From Pseudomonadota bacterium (GTDB lineage: Bacteria; Pseudomonadota; Alphaproteobacteria; Sphingomonadales; Sphingomonadaceae), in the NCBI GenBank assembly GCA_023389105.1, contig JAEWEY010000007.1, positions 44,468-108,467 of the forward strand: a stretch of 64,000 nt of DNA. The letters are read 5' to 3'. Shown here in pieces: positions 16,588 through 24,207 of this stretch. A program made the translations under genes and the position numbers. The notes under the pieces are model-generated. The model did not search any database. It saw nothing but the letters and a program-made list of their open reading frames with translations, and was not told the DNA's origin. Each line of letters begins with the position of its first letter. Positions within the stretch are counted from its first letter, which is position 1.

Positions 16588-17963
16588 TGCTCGGCTTCGA
16601 CCCGCTCGACGCCGGACTTCGCCAGCTGCTCGTCGATCTGCCCGATCAGGCGGTCGAGTCCCGACTGATCGCCAGCCTCGGCTCGCGCGACGAGCACGTC
16701 CTGCGTGTTCGATGCGCGGAGCAGCCACCACCCATCGCCGGTCTTCACCCGCACGCCATCGGTCGCGTCGACCGTCGCGCCGTCACCGGACAGCCGATCG
16801 CGGACTTCATCGACGATGGCGAACTTGCGGACTTCGTCGACCTGGAAGCGCATCTCCGGCGTCGCGACCGACACCGGCATCGCGTCCATGATCTCGGTCA
16901 GGCTCTTGCCTGACACCGACACCGCTTCGATCAGGCGGACGGCCGCGTAAAGCGCGTCGTCGAAGCCAAACCAGCGGTGCTTGAAGAAGATATGGCCGCT
17001 CATCTCGCCCGCCAGCGGCGCGCCGGTCTCCTTCATCTTCGACTTGATGAGGCTATGTCCGGTTTTCCACATCAGCGGCTCGCCGCCGATTTCTGCGATG
17101 CGGTCGAACAGGACCTGGCTCGCCTTGACGTCGGCGATGATCGTCGCGCCCGGCTGTTCCTTCAGGATCGGCTCGGCGAGGATCATCAGCAACTGGTCGC
17201 CCCAGATCACGCGGCCCTTGCTGTCGACGGCGCCGATACGGTCGCCATCACCGTCGAACGCGATGCCAAAGTCGAGTTGCTTCTCGGCCACCAGCCGCTT
17301 CAGGTCCTCGAGGTTCTTTTCGACCGTCGGGTCGGGATGGTGGTTCGGGAAGGTGCCGTCGACCGTTGTGAAGATCGCATAATGCTGCCCGGGCAGGCGC
17401 TGGATCAACTCGTCCAGGACCGGGCCCGCGGCGCCGTTGCCGGCGTCCCAGCCGACGCGGTAGGCGTTGCCGGAAAAGCCTTCGAGCAGCCGTTCCACAT
17501 AGCGCTCACGAATCTGAACTTCTTCGGTGTTGCCCTGACCGTCGAGCCAATCGCCCTGCGCGGCACGGCGCCCGAGCGCCTGAATTTCCTGCCCGAATAC
17601 CGAGCGGCCCTTCAGCAGCATCTTGAACCCGTTGTAATTGGCCGGGTTGTGGCTGCCGGTAACCTGGATCCCGCCGTCCACGTCGAGCGTGTGCGTAGCG
17701 AAATAGAGCATCGGCGACGGGCCCATGCCGGTCAGCACCGCGTCGACGCCGGATTCCGTCAGGCCCCGCACCAGCGCCGCTTCCAACATGCCGGAATGCG
17801 TGCGGCCGTCGCGACCAACGGCGATTCGGGTCGCGCCTTCGTCGCGCGCTAGCGAGCCGTAGGTCCGGCCGAGCGCATAGGCGTCGTCTTCGGTCAGCGT
17901 GTCGCCGACGATGCCGCGGATGTCATATTCGCGGAGGATGGTAGGATTGAAACGATGGGTCAT
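16584..17963 (-). CDS. Phosphomannomutase/phosphoglucomutase
   Basis: This alpha-D-phosphohexomutase interconverts hexose 1- and 6-phosphates and supplies sugar nucleotides for polysaccharide and lipopolysaccharide synthesis. The 459-residue length and four-domain layout fit AlgC/ManB/PgmG enzymes. The phosphoserine site is Ser104 in TGSHNPANYNG. The metal loop is AFDGDGDRIGAVD, the sugar-binding loop GEMSGHIFF, and the phosphate-binding C-terminal domain has VKTGDGWWLLRASNT. The start MTHRFNPTILREYDIRGI is typical. Its stop overlaps that of the convergent winged-helix gene. Specificity between glucose and mannose cannot be told from the sequence alone. Confidence 0.94.
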   Translation of the reverse strand: MTHRFNPTILREYDIRGIVGDTLTEDDAYALGRTYGSLARDEGATRIAVGRDGRTHSGMLEAALVRGLTESGVDAVLTGMGPSPMLYFATHTLDVDGGIQVTGSHNPANYNGFKMLLKGRSVFGQEIQALGRRAAQGDWLDGQGNTEEVQIRERYVERLLEGFSGNAYRVGWDAGNGAAGPVLDELIQRLPGQHYAIFTTVDGTFPNHHPDPTVEKNLEDLKRLVAEKQLDFGIAFDGDGDRIGAVDSKGRVIWGDQLLMILAEPILKEQPGATIIADVKASQVLFDRIAEIGGEPLMWKTGHSLIKSKMKETGAPLAGEMSGHIFFKHRWFGFDDALYAAVRLIEAVSVSGKSLTEIMDAMPVSVATPEMRFQVDEVRKFAIVDEVRDRLSGDGATVDATDGVRVKTGDGWWLLRASNTQDVLVARAEAGDQSGLDRLIGQIDEQLAKSGVERVEAEH

Positions 17964-17991
17964 GGCGCTGCCCTAGCGCCTGATCGTGCCC

Positions 17992-18786
17992 TCAACCAGT
18001 GGCGGCGAGTTGCTGTCCCTCGTCGGCACCGGGGATGCCGAGCCCGGCAATCATCTCGCGCAATTCCTGTCGCGCGGCGATGTGGCCAAGTCCGACTTCG
18101 CCGATCTGCTGCAGATCGAGCAGGGTCAGGCCCTTGGGGAAGAGTTCGCGATAGATGACGCGTTCGCCGAGGCCAGGAATCACGCGGAAGCCGACGCGAC
18201 GGGCAAGCTCATCCATCGCGGCACCAACTCGCTTAAGATTGTGGGATTCGATGTGCTGCAAGCGGTTGCGCAGCACGACCCAGTCAACGCTCTTGCCCGT
18301 GTTCTTCGCGCGCTGGGTGCGGCTGTTCCAGATGAGCTCGGCGTAGAAGCTCGGCTTGGTGATCTTGTAGTTTTCTGGGTGGACCTGGCCGATCAGGTCG
18401 AGGTCGACGAAGCTGTCGTTCATCGGGGTGACCAGCGTGTCGGCCTTGAGGATCGCGGCGCGCGCGACGGGGTCGTCGCGGCCCGGCGTGTCGATGACGA
18501 TCACGTCAATGTCACCAGACAGCTGCTCGATCGCCGAGGTCAGGCCGGTCTCAGTCTGGTCATCGAGCACCGCATAAGTTGCTTGCGGCAGCCGCTTGTC
18601 CAGCCGGCGCATTGTCGCGTCACGGTTCTCGAGGTAGCGCGTCATGGTCCGCTGCCGGCTGTCGAGGTCGAGTGCGCCGACACGGTGGCCGGACGCGGCC
18701 AGCGCAACGGCGGTGTGCACTGCGGTCGTCGACTTGCCGGTCCCGCCTTTTTCGTTGGCGAAGACGATGAAATGCGGCTGGCTCAT
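17992..18786 (-). CDS. mipZ: Division-plane positioning ATPase MipZ
   Basis: MipZ is a ParA/MinD-type ATPase that binds ParB and chromosomal DNA, forms a bipolar gradient and blocks FtsZ assembly away from midcell. The deviant Walker A motif NEKGGTGKST (signature Lys13, Lys18) is at the N-terminus, followed by ALDLDSRQRT, IVIDTPGRDD and TPMNDSFVDLDLIG. The stretches DWVVLRNRL and RVIYRELFPKGLTLLDL are specific to MipZ and separate it from ParA partitioning proteins. Length (264 aa) is normal. It is divergent from panC, a neighbourhood also seen in other alphaproteobacteria. The presence of MipZ indicates the organism uses MipZ for division-site choice. Confidence 0.95.
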   Translation of the reverse strand: MSQPHFIVFANEKGGTGKSTTAVHTAVALAASGHRVGALDLDSRQRTMTRYLENRDATMRRLDKRLPQATYAVLDDQTETGLTSAIEQLSGDIDVIVIDTPGRDDPVARAAILKADTLVTPMNDSFVDLDLIGQVHPENYKITKPSFYAELIWNSRTQRAKNTGKSVDWVVLRNRLQHIESHNLKRVGAAMDELARRVGFRVIPGLGERVIYRELFPKGLTLLDLQQIGEVGLGHIAARQELREMIAGLGIPGADEGQQLAATG

Positions 18787-18853
18787 GCTTGATATTTCCC
18801 CCGGCGCAGGTGCAAGCGCCGCCCGTCCGGAGATTAACGGAGGCGGGGCAGGC

Positions 18854-19684
18854 GTGCAAATTGTTCGTGAATCGAAAGACTTGGAAATCGCCCGTGCGGA
18901 ATGGGCCGATTACCGGGTCGCGTTCGTGCCGACGATGGGCGCGCTGCACGAAGGTCACCTGACCCTCATTGCCCACGCCAAGGAGCAGGCGCAGCGCGTC
19001 GTCGTGTCGATCTTCGTCAATCCGCTGCAGTTCAACGATCCCGCGGACCTCGACCGCTATCCGCGGCAGGAGGAAGAGGACCTCGCCAAGCTGCGCGATG
19101 CGGGTTGCGACCTCGCCTGGCTACCGATCGCGAGTGAATTCTATCCGGACGGCTTCTCCACAACCATTCACGTGTCAGGCGTCAGTGATCGCTGGGAAGG
19201 AGAACACCGCCCCGGCCATTTCGATGGCGTCGCGACGGTCGTCGCCAAATTGTTCGTTGATGTGGCGCCCGATGTCGCCTTGTTCGGGGAAAAGGACTTT
19301 CAGCAACTGGCGGTCATTCGGCGAATGTCGGCCGATCTCGGGCTTGGCGTCGATATCGTGGGTGTTCCCACGGTGCGCGATGATGACGGCTTGGCCTTGT
19401 CTTCTCGCAACGCGCTGCTTCCGACTGATGAGCGGGAGCGCGCGGTCGCCCTGCCGCAGGCTCTGGAAGCAGCGCGTGAGGCTATCGCTGGAGGTGCGCC
19501 AGTCGCGGACGCGCTGCGCTCAGCCAAGCAGGCGCTGATCGACGCCGGCTTCCTGAAGATCGACTATTTTGCCTTGGTCGACGACACGACGCTGGAGCCG
19601 CTGAACGCCTTCACGGAGGGCTCGCGCCTCATCGCCGCGGCGTCGATTGGCGACGTGCGGCTGATCGATAATCTCGCCGTTTGA
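18854..19684 (+). CDS. panC: Pantothenate synthetase
   Basis: PanC joins pantoate and beta-alanine with ATP to make pantothenate for coenzyme A. The 276-residue protein has the HxGH nucleotide-binding signature in PTMGALHEGHL, then VSIFVNPLQFN, FGEKDFQQL (the usual Tyr of EKDYQQL is Phe) and VRDDDGLALSSRN with the KMSKS-like SSRN block. The start is the GTG at 18854, preceded by a GGAGG at 18839; the in-frame region further upstream lies inside mipZ on the other strand. It is divergent from mipZ. Confidence 0.95.
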   Translation: MQIVRESKDLEIARAEWADYRVAFVPTMGALHEGHLTLIAHAKEQAQRVVVSIFVNPLQFNDPADLDRYPRQEEEDLAKLRDAGCDLAWLPIASEFYPDGFSTTIHVSGVSDRWEGEHRPGHFDGVATVVAKLFVDVAPDVALFGEKDFQQLAVIRRMSADLGLGVDIVGVPTVRDDDGLALSSRNALLPTDERERAVALPQALEAAREAIAGGAPVADALRSAKQALIDAGFLKIDYFALVDDTTLEPLNAFTEGSRLIAAASIGDVRLIDNLAV

Positions 19685-19692
19685 ACATGGTT

Positions 19693-19708
19693 GAATCGCG
19701 TTAACCAT
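19693..19708 (+). promoter_or_regulatory. Possible CcrM methylation site and CtrA half-site
   Basis: GAATC (a GANTC site, 19693-19697) is followed closely by TTAACCAT (19701-19708), which matches the CtrA half-site found in alphaproteobacteria. They lie 57 bases before the Sel1-like gene. Single short motifs like these occur by chance, so cell-cycle control is only a suggestion. Confidence 0.3.
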
Positions 19709-19764
19709 TTATTTGCCCTTCGCCGACCACTCTCGTCTCACCAAGGGGACTGAGGGGAATACAA

Positions 19765-20070
19765 ATGGGGGCAATTAGTCAGAAGAGCGCGGAGTTCCTG
19801 CTGCGCAGCCGTCTTGCCGATGCGGAAGCGGGCGACGTCGATGCGCTGTTCGAACTGGGCGTGACCTTCTCGACCGGCCGCGGGGGGCTGACGGTCGATC
19901 TGGTCGAAGCGCACAAGTGGTTCAACCTGGCGGCGTTGTCGGGCTGCACGCGTGGTCAGGAATGCCGTGCCGAAATCTCGCTGGAGATGACCGCTCGTGA
20001 AATCGCCGAAGCGCAGCGTCAGGCCCGCGCCTGGCTCGCCAGCACCGGCTACCAGCGCCGCGCGGCGTAA
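19765..20070 (+). CDS. Small Sel1-like repeat protein
   Basis: The 101-residue protein contains a Sel1/TPR-like helical pair: ADAEAGDVDALFELGVTFS followed by DLVEAHKWFNLAALSGC, the typical A-x-x-W-x-x-x-A-A pattern. It then has an amphipathic helix (MTAREIAEAQRQARAWL). There is no signal peptide, so it is probably cytoplasmic. One repeat unit is short for the family. GAGGGG precedes the ATG at a suitable distance. Such small proteins are widespread in sphingomonads and relatives; role unknown, probably protein binding. Confidence 0.8.
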   Translation: MGAISQKSAEFLLRSRLADAEAGDVDALFELGVTFSTGRGGLTVDLVEAHKWFNLAALSGCTRGQECRAEISLEMTAREIAEAQRQARAWLASTGYQRRAA

Positions 20071-20520
20071 CTACCGAACGAGGACGGTGACGGCGCGGCC
20101 AAGACCTGGCCGCTCCTTGCCCCAGCTTGTGATCGACAGCTGGGCCGCAGGCACACCCATCAAGATCAGATAAGCGCGCACCGCGTCCGCCCGCTGGGCG
20201 CCCACCGCGATCGCATGGTCGCGCGTGTCCGTGGTGTCGCCATAGCCCTCCACGCGCACCAGGACTTCAGGATGCCGCCGAAGCCATGCCGCCTGGGCGG
20301 CGAGGGTGGTGCGAGCCGGCACACCAAGGCCGACGCTTTCCGCGCCGAAGAAAATGGTCGTCCCGCCGGACTGGGCGGCGAATTCTGCCCGCTGGGCGTC
20401 GATGCCCTGCGCACTCGCTTCCGCAGGCGGTGGCCTGGTGCGCTTGCGCAAGCCGGGCAGCTGCGCCTGGGAAGCGGTCGCCGCGGTCAGCGCTGTGACG
20501 AAAAGAATTAGCTCCTTCAT
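20071..20520 (-). CDS. OmpA-family peptidoglycan-binding protein (Pal-like, but without lipobox)
   Basis: The 149-residue product has a signal peptide ending at ASQAQ and an OmpA-type C-terminal domain. TTIFFGAESVGL corresponds to the first strand, and VEGYGDTTDTRDHAIAVGAQRADAVRAYL contains the Asp and Arg that bind diaminopimelate. It takes the position of pal directly after tolB, with the start ATG overlapping the tolB stop as ATGA. Unlike Pal it has no lipobox Cys, so it should be a soluble periplasmic protein. It may be a degenerate or alternative Pal, or an unrelated OmpA-like partner of this copy of TolB. Confidence 0.82.
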   Translation of the reverse strand: MKELILFVTALTAATASQAQLPGLRKRTRPPPAEASAQGIDAQRAEFAAQSGGTTIFFGAESVGLGVPARTTLAAQAAWLRRHPEVLVRVEGYGDTTDTRDHAIAVGAQRADAVRAYLILMGVPAAQLSITSWGKERPGLGRAVTVLVR

Positions 20521-21809
20521 TGGTCGATCACCCTCGACCAGACGGGGTCGGATCCGTCTTGCGGGATGGTCATCGCCCGCGGCTGGCTGCCGTCGAGTGC
20601 GATGCGCGCCAGGCCAGAACGTCCACCCGAGCCGGCGCGCTGGAAGATCAGCTCGCGGCTGCTCGCTGCCCAGCTGGCGCCTTCGTCGGCCGGCCCATTG
20701 GTCAACGCCCGCTCGCCAGTGCCGTCGGGCTTGATGATCCCGATGCTTCGCCCATTCTGCGCGCGGCGGGTAAAGGAAATCCACTTGCCATCGGGGCTCC
20801 ACTGCGGCGCGGCATACCATCCGCTGCCGAAGCTGATCCGGCGCTGCCGCGTGCCGTCGGCATTCATCACATAAAGCTGTTGCGATCCGCTGCGGTCGCT
20901 TTCGAAGACGATCTGGCTGCCGTCGGGGGAGAAGCTTGCGCTCGTATCGACGCCGGGCGCGGTGGTCAGGCGCTGCGCCGCTCCGCCCTGGGCGCTCACC
21001 ACATAAATGTCGGCATTCGGTCCGCTCATCATCGAGAAGGCAATCCGGTTGCCATCCGGCGAGAAGCGCGGCGCGAACGTCATCGCCTCGGTGTTCAAGA
21101 CTGGCCGCTGGTTGCCGGATGCGACATCGATGATGCGGACCGCAGGCCGGCCATCGGCGTAGCTGACGAAAGCGATCTGCTGCACTTTTGGCCCGATGTC
21201 CGGGGTCAGCACCATGGCGCCGCCCTCGGTGAGATAGCGGTGGTTGTAGCCGTCACTGTCCATCAGCGCGATGCGGCGGGTGCGGCCGTCGCCGACGCCG
21301 CTCTCGGCGACATAGGCGATCTGTGTGTCGAACATGCCCGGGGCGCCGGTGATCGCGGTATAGGCCAGACCCGAGCATTTATGCGCGGCGCGGCGCCAGT
21401 CGTTGGCGCCGACAATGAAGCCCTTGCGGCCGAGCTCGCGCCCCTTCTGCGTGTCGTAGACGTAGCAGCCAACCGTCAGGCGCCCGTCCGACCGCGACTG
21501 CACGAATCCGGTCACCAGTGCCTTGGCGCCGGCGGAGCGCCACTTGGGAAAGCTCGGCGCGGTGACTTCCGGGTAGGAATAATAATCGTCGCGGTTGGGC
21601 TGCAGCGGCATGACTTCCGCCGTCTGGCGGAGGTCGGTCTCGATCAGCTGCGTCACCTGCCAGCCGAGCGCCAGCATCTCATTGCCGCGTGAGCCGCTGT
21701 CGGGGCTAGTCAGGGGCGGGATCGCAATGACCGTCGCCGCCGGATCGGACGATTGCGCTACGGCTGCGGAGCTGATTCCCAGCATCAGGACAGAAAGAAG
21801 ACGTCTCAT
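20517..21809 (-). CDS. tolB: Tol-Pal system translocation protein TolB
   Basis: TolB is a periplasmic protein that links TolA and Pal at the outer membrane. The 430-residue product has a signal peptide ending near AAVAQ, an N-terminal D1/D2 domain (VIAIPPLTSP to GFVQSRSDGRLTVGCYVYD) and a six-bladed beta-propeller with repeated WD40-like PD40 units, such as FAPRFSPDGNRIAFSM, ASFSPDGSQIVFESDRSG and PQWSPDGKWISFTRR. The start at 21809 shares a base with the stop of ybgC. The 442-residue version from 21845 has an unlikely charged tail before the signal peptide. Confidence 0.94.
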   Translation of the reverse strand: MRRLLSVLMLGISSAAVAQSSDPAATVIAIPPLTSPDSGSRGNEMLALGWQVTQLIETDLRQTAEVMPLQPNRDDYYSYPEVTAPSFPKWRSAGAKALVTGFVQSRSDGRLTVGCYVYDTQKGRELGRKGFIVGANDWRRAAHKCSGLAYTAITGAPGMFDTQIAYVAESGVGDGRTRRIALMDSDGYNHRYLTEGGAMVLTPDIGPKVQQIAFVSYADGRPAVRIIDVASGNQRPVLNTEAMTFAPRFSPDGNRIAFSMMSGPNADIYVVSAQGGAAQRLTTAPGVDTSASFSPDGSQIVFESDRSGSQQLYVMNADGTRQRRISFGSGWYAAPQWSPDGKWISFTRRAQNGRSIGIIKPDGTGERALTNGPADEGASWAASSRELIFQRAGSGGRSGLARIALDGSQPRAMTIPQDGSDPVWSRVIDQ

Positions 21810-22261
21810 CACTTCGTCGTAATCGCCATGAACTTTTCGACCCAATCCTTTGGCTGCCGGCGCGGGCGCCCGCTTCCATCGAGGAAGGCGGCAGTCACCG
21901 TCGCGTCGGTCAACAATTCGGTCCCGCGCATGACTCGCTGATGAATATCGACGGAGGATGCGCGGACCTGTTCGACCGTGCTGACGACCAGCAGGTCGTC
22001 GCCCAGCCGGGCCGGCCGGCGATATTTGATGTTCACCTCGACCACCGCATAGGCGCTACCCGAGCGGCGCAGCTCGTCCGCCTGATCGACGCCGACCGCG
22101 CGGACCATGTCCGACCGCGCCCGCTCCATGAATTTCAGATAATTGGCGTAATAGACGATGCCGTAAGCATCGGTGTCCTCGAAATAGACGCTGAGCGCGA
22201 AGCGGTGCTCCGGGCCTTGGAAGCCGCCGCGATAGGGTATGTCGAGGTTGTTCTCGGCCAT
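21809..22261 (-). CDS. ybgC: YbgC-type acyl-CoA thioesterase
   Basis: The 150-residue protein is a hot-dog-fold thioesterase of the Tol-Pal-associated YbgC group. The signature YFEDTDAYGIVYYANYLKFMERARSD holds the catalytic Asp, and the rest (KYRRPARLGDDLLVVST) forms the central sheet. YbgC hydrolyses short acyl-CoA or acyl-ACP and has been tied to membrane phospholipid metabolism. The ATG at 22261 (MAENNLD) is preferred; an ATG at 22282 adds seven mostly Ala residues. It is directly followed by tolB, so tolQ, tolR and tolA, which normally lie between them, are missing here. Confidence 0.9.
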   Translation of the reverse strand: MAENNLDIPYRGGFQGPEHRFALSVYFEDTDAYGIVYYANYLKFMERARSDMVRAVGVDQADELRRSGSAYAVVEVNIKYRRPARLGDDLLVVSTVEQVRASSVDIHQRVMRGTELLTDATVTAAFLDGSGRPRRQPKDWVEKFMAITTK

Positions 22262-22303
22262 CGCCGCCGCTCTAGCGGCCATGGACTCATGCCGAAACCC
22301 CGC

Positions 22304-22349
22304 TTGACTCCTGTGTAACGCAAAGGTTACAAGTAACCCATAGGTTACA
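22304..22349 (+). promoter_or_regulatory. Promoter overlapped by two tandem 18-bp operator dyads
   Basis: Two adjacent 18-bp units lie at 22314-22331 (TGTAAC-N6-GTTACA, a perfect dyad) and 22332-22349 (AGTAAC-N6-GTTACA). A TTGACT -35-like box lies at 22304-22309 and a TACAAG -10-like box at 22328-22333, 18 bases apart and under the operators. The first gene starts 11 bases after the second unit. The XRE regulator encoded as second gene is the obvious candidate binder, giving self-repression. Confidence 0.7.
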
Positions 22350-22360
22350 AAGGGGCGACG

Positions 22361-22888
22361 ATGAACGATTATTCGATTGGACTGGTGGCCGGCGTCGCAA
22401 TCGGCGCCTTGATCATCCTGGTCTTCAAGCTGCGGAATCGCGGCAGCCTCGAAACCTCAGCCGAAAAGGCCGAATATCTGACCAGGCAACGGGCGCGGAT
22501 GTTGCCGGTATTAGCGATCCTGCTGATCACGCAGCAGGGTGCGTTTCTAAGTTCGACAGATGACGGGCGTGCCGTCGACCACGTGAAGATTGCGGCGTGG
22601 GTAGTGATGGCCGCCATCGTCCTGCTTGCGCTTGTCACGGGAGGCGGCTGGATCTTCCCCAAGCGCGTGCGCGAGCTAGCCAACGACGAATCGACGCAGC
22701 TGCATCGCCTCCAAGCCATGCGTCTTGGCTTCATTAACGCGATGCTGACCTGCTTCCTGCTCTACGTGCTTGGCATGTTCACGCCCGTGCCCGGCCGCGA
22801 CGCGATCCACATTGTCACGACCGTCGGATTGGCCTCCGCGCTGATTTCCTTCGCCGCGCTGGAGCGCCGCGCGCTGCGCAATGCCTGA
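22361..22888 (+). CDS. Four-helix membrane protein paired with an XRE regulator
   Basis: The 175-residue protein has about four hydrophobic helices (SIGLVAGVAIGALIILVF, MLPVLAILLITQQGAFL, VVMAAIVLLALVTGGGWIF and NAMLTCFLLYVLGMF), with a further weak one near HIVTTVGLASALISFAAL. Charged loops include KRVRELANDES. A family name is not certain; gene pairs of a small membrane protein and a 65-70 residue XRE regulator are common in bacteria. AGGGG lies before the ATG. Its 3' end overlaps the XRE gene by eight bases, so the two form an operon under the double operator. Confidence 0.82.
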   Translation: MNDYSIGLVAGVAIGALIILVFKLRNRGSLETSAEKAEYLTRQRARMLPVLAILLITQQGAFLSSTDDGRAVDHVKIAAWVVMAAIVLLALVTGGGWIFPKRVRELANDESTQLHRLQAMRLGFINAMLTCFLLYVLGMFTPVPGRDAIHIVTTVGLASALISFAALERRALRNA

Positions 22889-23090
22889 GCGGCTAGCCAA
22901 TAGTCTCAAGGACCGTCGGACCGAGCTTGGCCTTACCCAGGCCGAGCTCGCCGAGCGCGTCGGTGTCACGCGCAAAACCGTGAACACCGTCGAAAACGGC
23001 GTCTTCACGCCGTCGACGATCCTGGCATTGAAACTCGCCGAAGCCCTCGACCGTACAGTCGAGCAGCTGTTCCAGATTATCGAGGACTGA
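22881..23090 (+). CDS. Small XRE-family transcriptional regulator
   Basis: The 69-residue protein is almost only a Cro/CI helix-turn-helix: LKDRRTELGLTQAELAERVG (helices 1-2), VTRKTVNTVENGVFTPST (recognition helix and loop), ILALKLAEALDRTVEQLF (helices 4-5). Proteins of this length and shape usually repress their own operon. The two 18-bp dyads upstream of the first gene are the likely binding sites. It is translated in overlap with the membrane protein gene; its stop overlaps that of the convergent DUF3089 gene by 14 bases. Confidence 0.92.
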   Translation: MPERLANSLKDRRTELGLTQAELAERVGVTRKTVNTVENGVFTPSTILALKLAEALDRTVEQLFQIIED

Positions 23091-24207
23091 TTGCTTCGAC
23101 CGTGCGGATCAGGTCGCCCTGCGCTTCCTGCACGTCAGACAGGTGCATGCCCCAGCCGGGCATGAACATGTTCATCAGCCCCACTTCTCCCCCGATGCGG
23201 TCGGTCCATTTCTCGCCGGGCTTATGGTTGGTGCGGATCGACAGATAGCCGCGCTGACCGTCGTTGACGCAGCGCGCCGAGACGAGGCCCTCCGTGCGTA
23301 AATACGGGCTCGGTGGCGCACCCTCGCTCGACCAGGTGATGGGACCGCCGGGCACGGGGAGCGTCGAGCGGCTGAACCAATAGCTATCGAGCGGCACCCA
23401 ATCCGTCGAACCTGGCCGCGCCGGATTGACGCACCCGACGGTCATTCCGGGCTTGTCCGCAATGCCGAACAGCGCGCCCACCGGCGGCACGTTCTTCTCG
23501 CGAAAGCTGACCCAGCTCATCACGCAGCCGGTCTGGCCAACGCGGCTGCATAGCGGCGTCTTCTTGAAGGTGCCGCCGACCAGCTTGCCCTGCGGGACGA
23601 GGACGTCGAAACCGGGGATGATTGCCAGCTTCATCCGCGCCGCGACGGCCGGATTGGTCTCGATCTCCTTGGAGATCAGGGTCTGCAACATCAGGCTGCC
23701 CTGGCTGTGGCCGATCAGGACGAACGGCCGGCCATTGTTCCTGCTCGCCAGGTAATTGCGCCAGGCCGAGACGACGTCGCTGTACGCCAGGATTCCTGGC
23801 GCCGTGACATCAGCGCCGGCCGCGGCGGCGGCCACTGCGCCTAGGGTCATCTGACGGTAAATCGGTGCGTAGGTCCGGCAGACCCCGGCAAACCGCGAGA
23901 ATTGGGTCTGGACGGCGCCAAGTTCCTCGCTGGCGTTAAGGTCGCTGTTCATGCCCTGATCGCGAGACACGGTCGGATACACGTAGAAACAATCGAGCGG
24001 TGGATCCTTGGCAACGACGCTGAGACCCGTCGAGCCATATCCGTTCGGGTTCAGCGCCGTCGTCGGCAGCGGCTTGGCGCAGGTGTCGGCCCGCCCCGGC
24101 AGGCAAAGCCATGATGCCGGCTTGCTGTAATCGGGCGCCGCTGGCGCAGGCTGGGCGGACGCCGGAGCCGCAAGCGCGGCGGCGGCGAGCAACAGAAAAG
24201 ATCGCAT
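23077..24207 (-). CDS. Exported DUF3089 alpha/beta hydrolase
   Basis: The 376-residue protein has a signal peptide (ends APASAQ) and the DUF3089 lipase-like fold. CFYVYPTVSRD and RFAGVCRTYAPIYRQMTL are family signatures, and the nucleophile is Ser in VLIGHSQGSLM. Six or so cysteines in the mature part (WLCLPGRADTC, PLCSRVGQTGC) suggest disulfides, in line with export. The ATG at 24207 overlaps the ruvB stop (TAATG), so it is translated with ruvB although no functional link is known. Substrate is unknown; an ester or lipid is likely. Confidence 0.88.
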   Translation of the reverse strand: MRSFLLLAAAALAAPASAQPAPAAPDYSKPASWLCLPGRADTCAKPLPTTALNPNGYGSTGLSVVAKDPPLDCFYVYPTVSRDQGMNSDLNASEELGAVQTQFSRFAGVCRTYAPIYRQMTLGAVAAAAAGADVTAPGILAYSDVVSAWRNYLASRNNGRPFVLIGHSQGSLMLQTLISKEIETNPAVAARMKLAIIPGFDVLVPQGKLVGGTFKKTPLCSRVGQTGCVMSWVSFREKNVPPVGALFGIADKPGMTVGCVNPARPGSTDWVPLDSYWFSRSTLPVPGGPITWSSEGAPPSPYLRTEGLVSARCVNDGQRGYLSIRTNHKPGEKWTDRIGGEVGLMNMFMPGWGMHLSDVQEAQGDLIRTVEAISPR

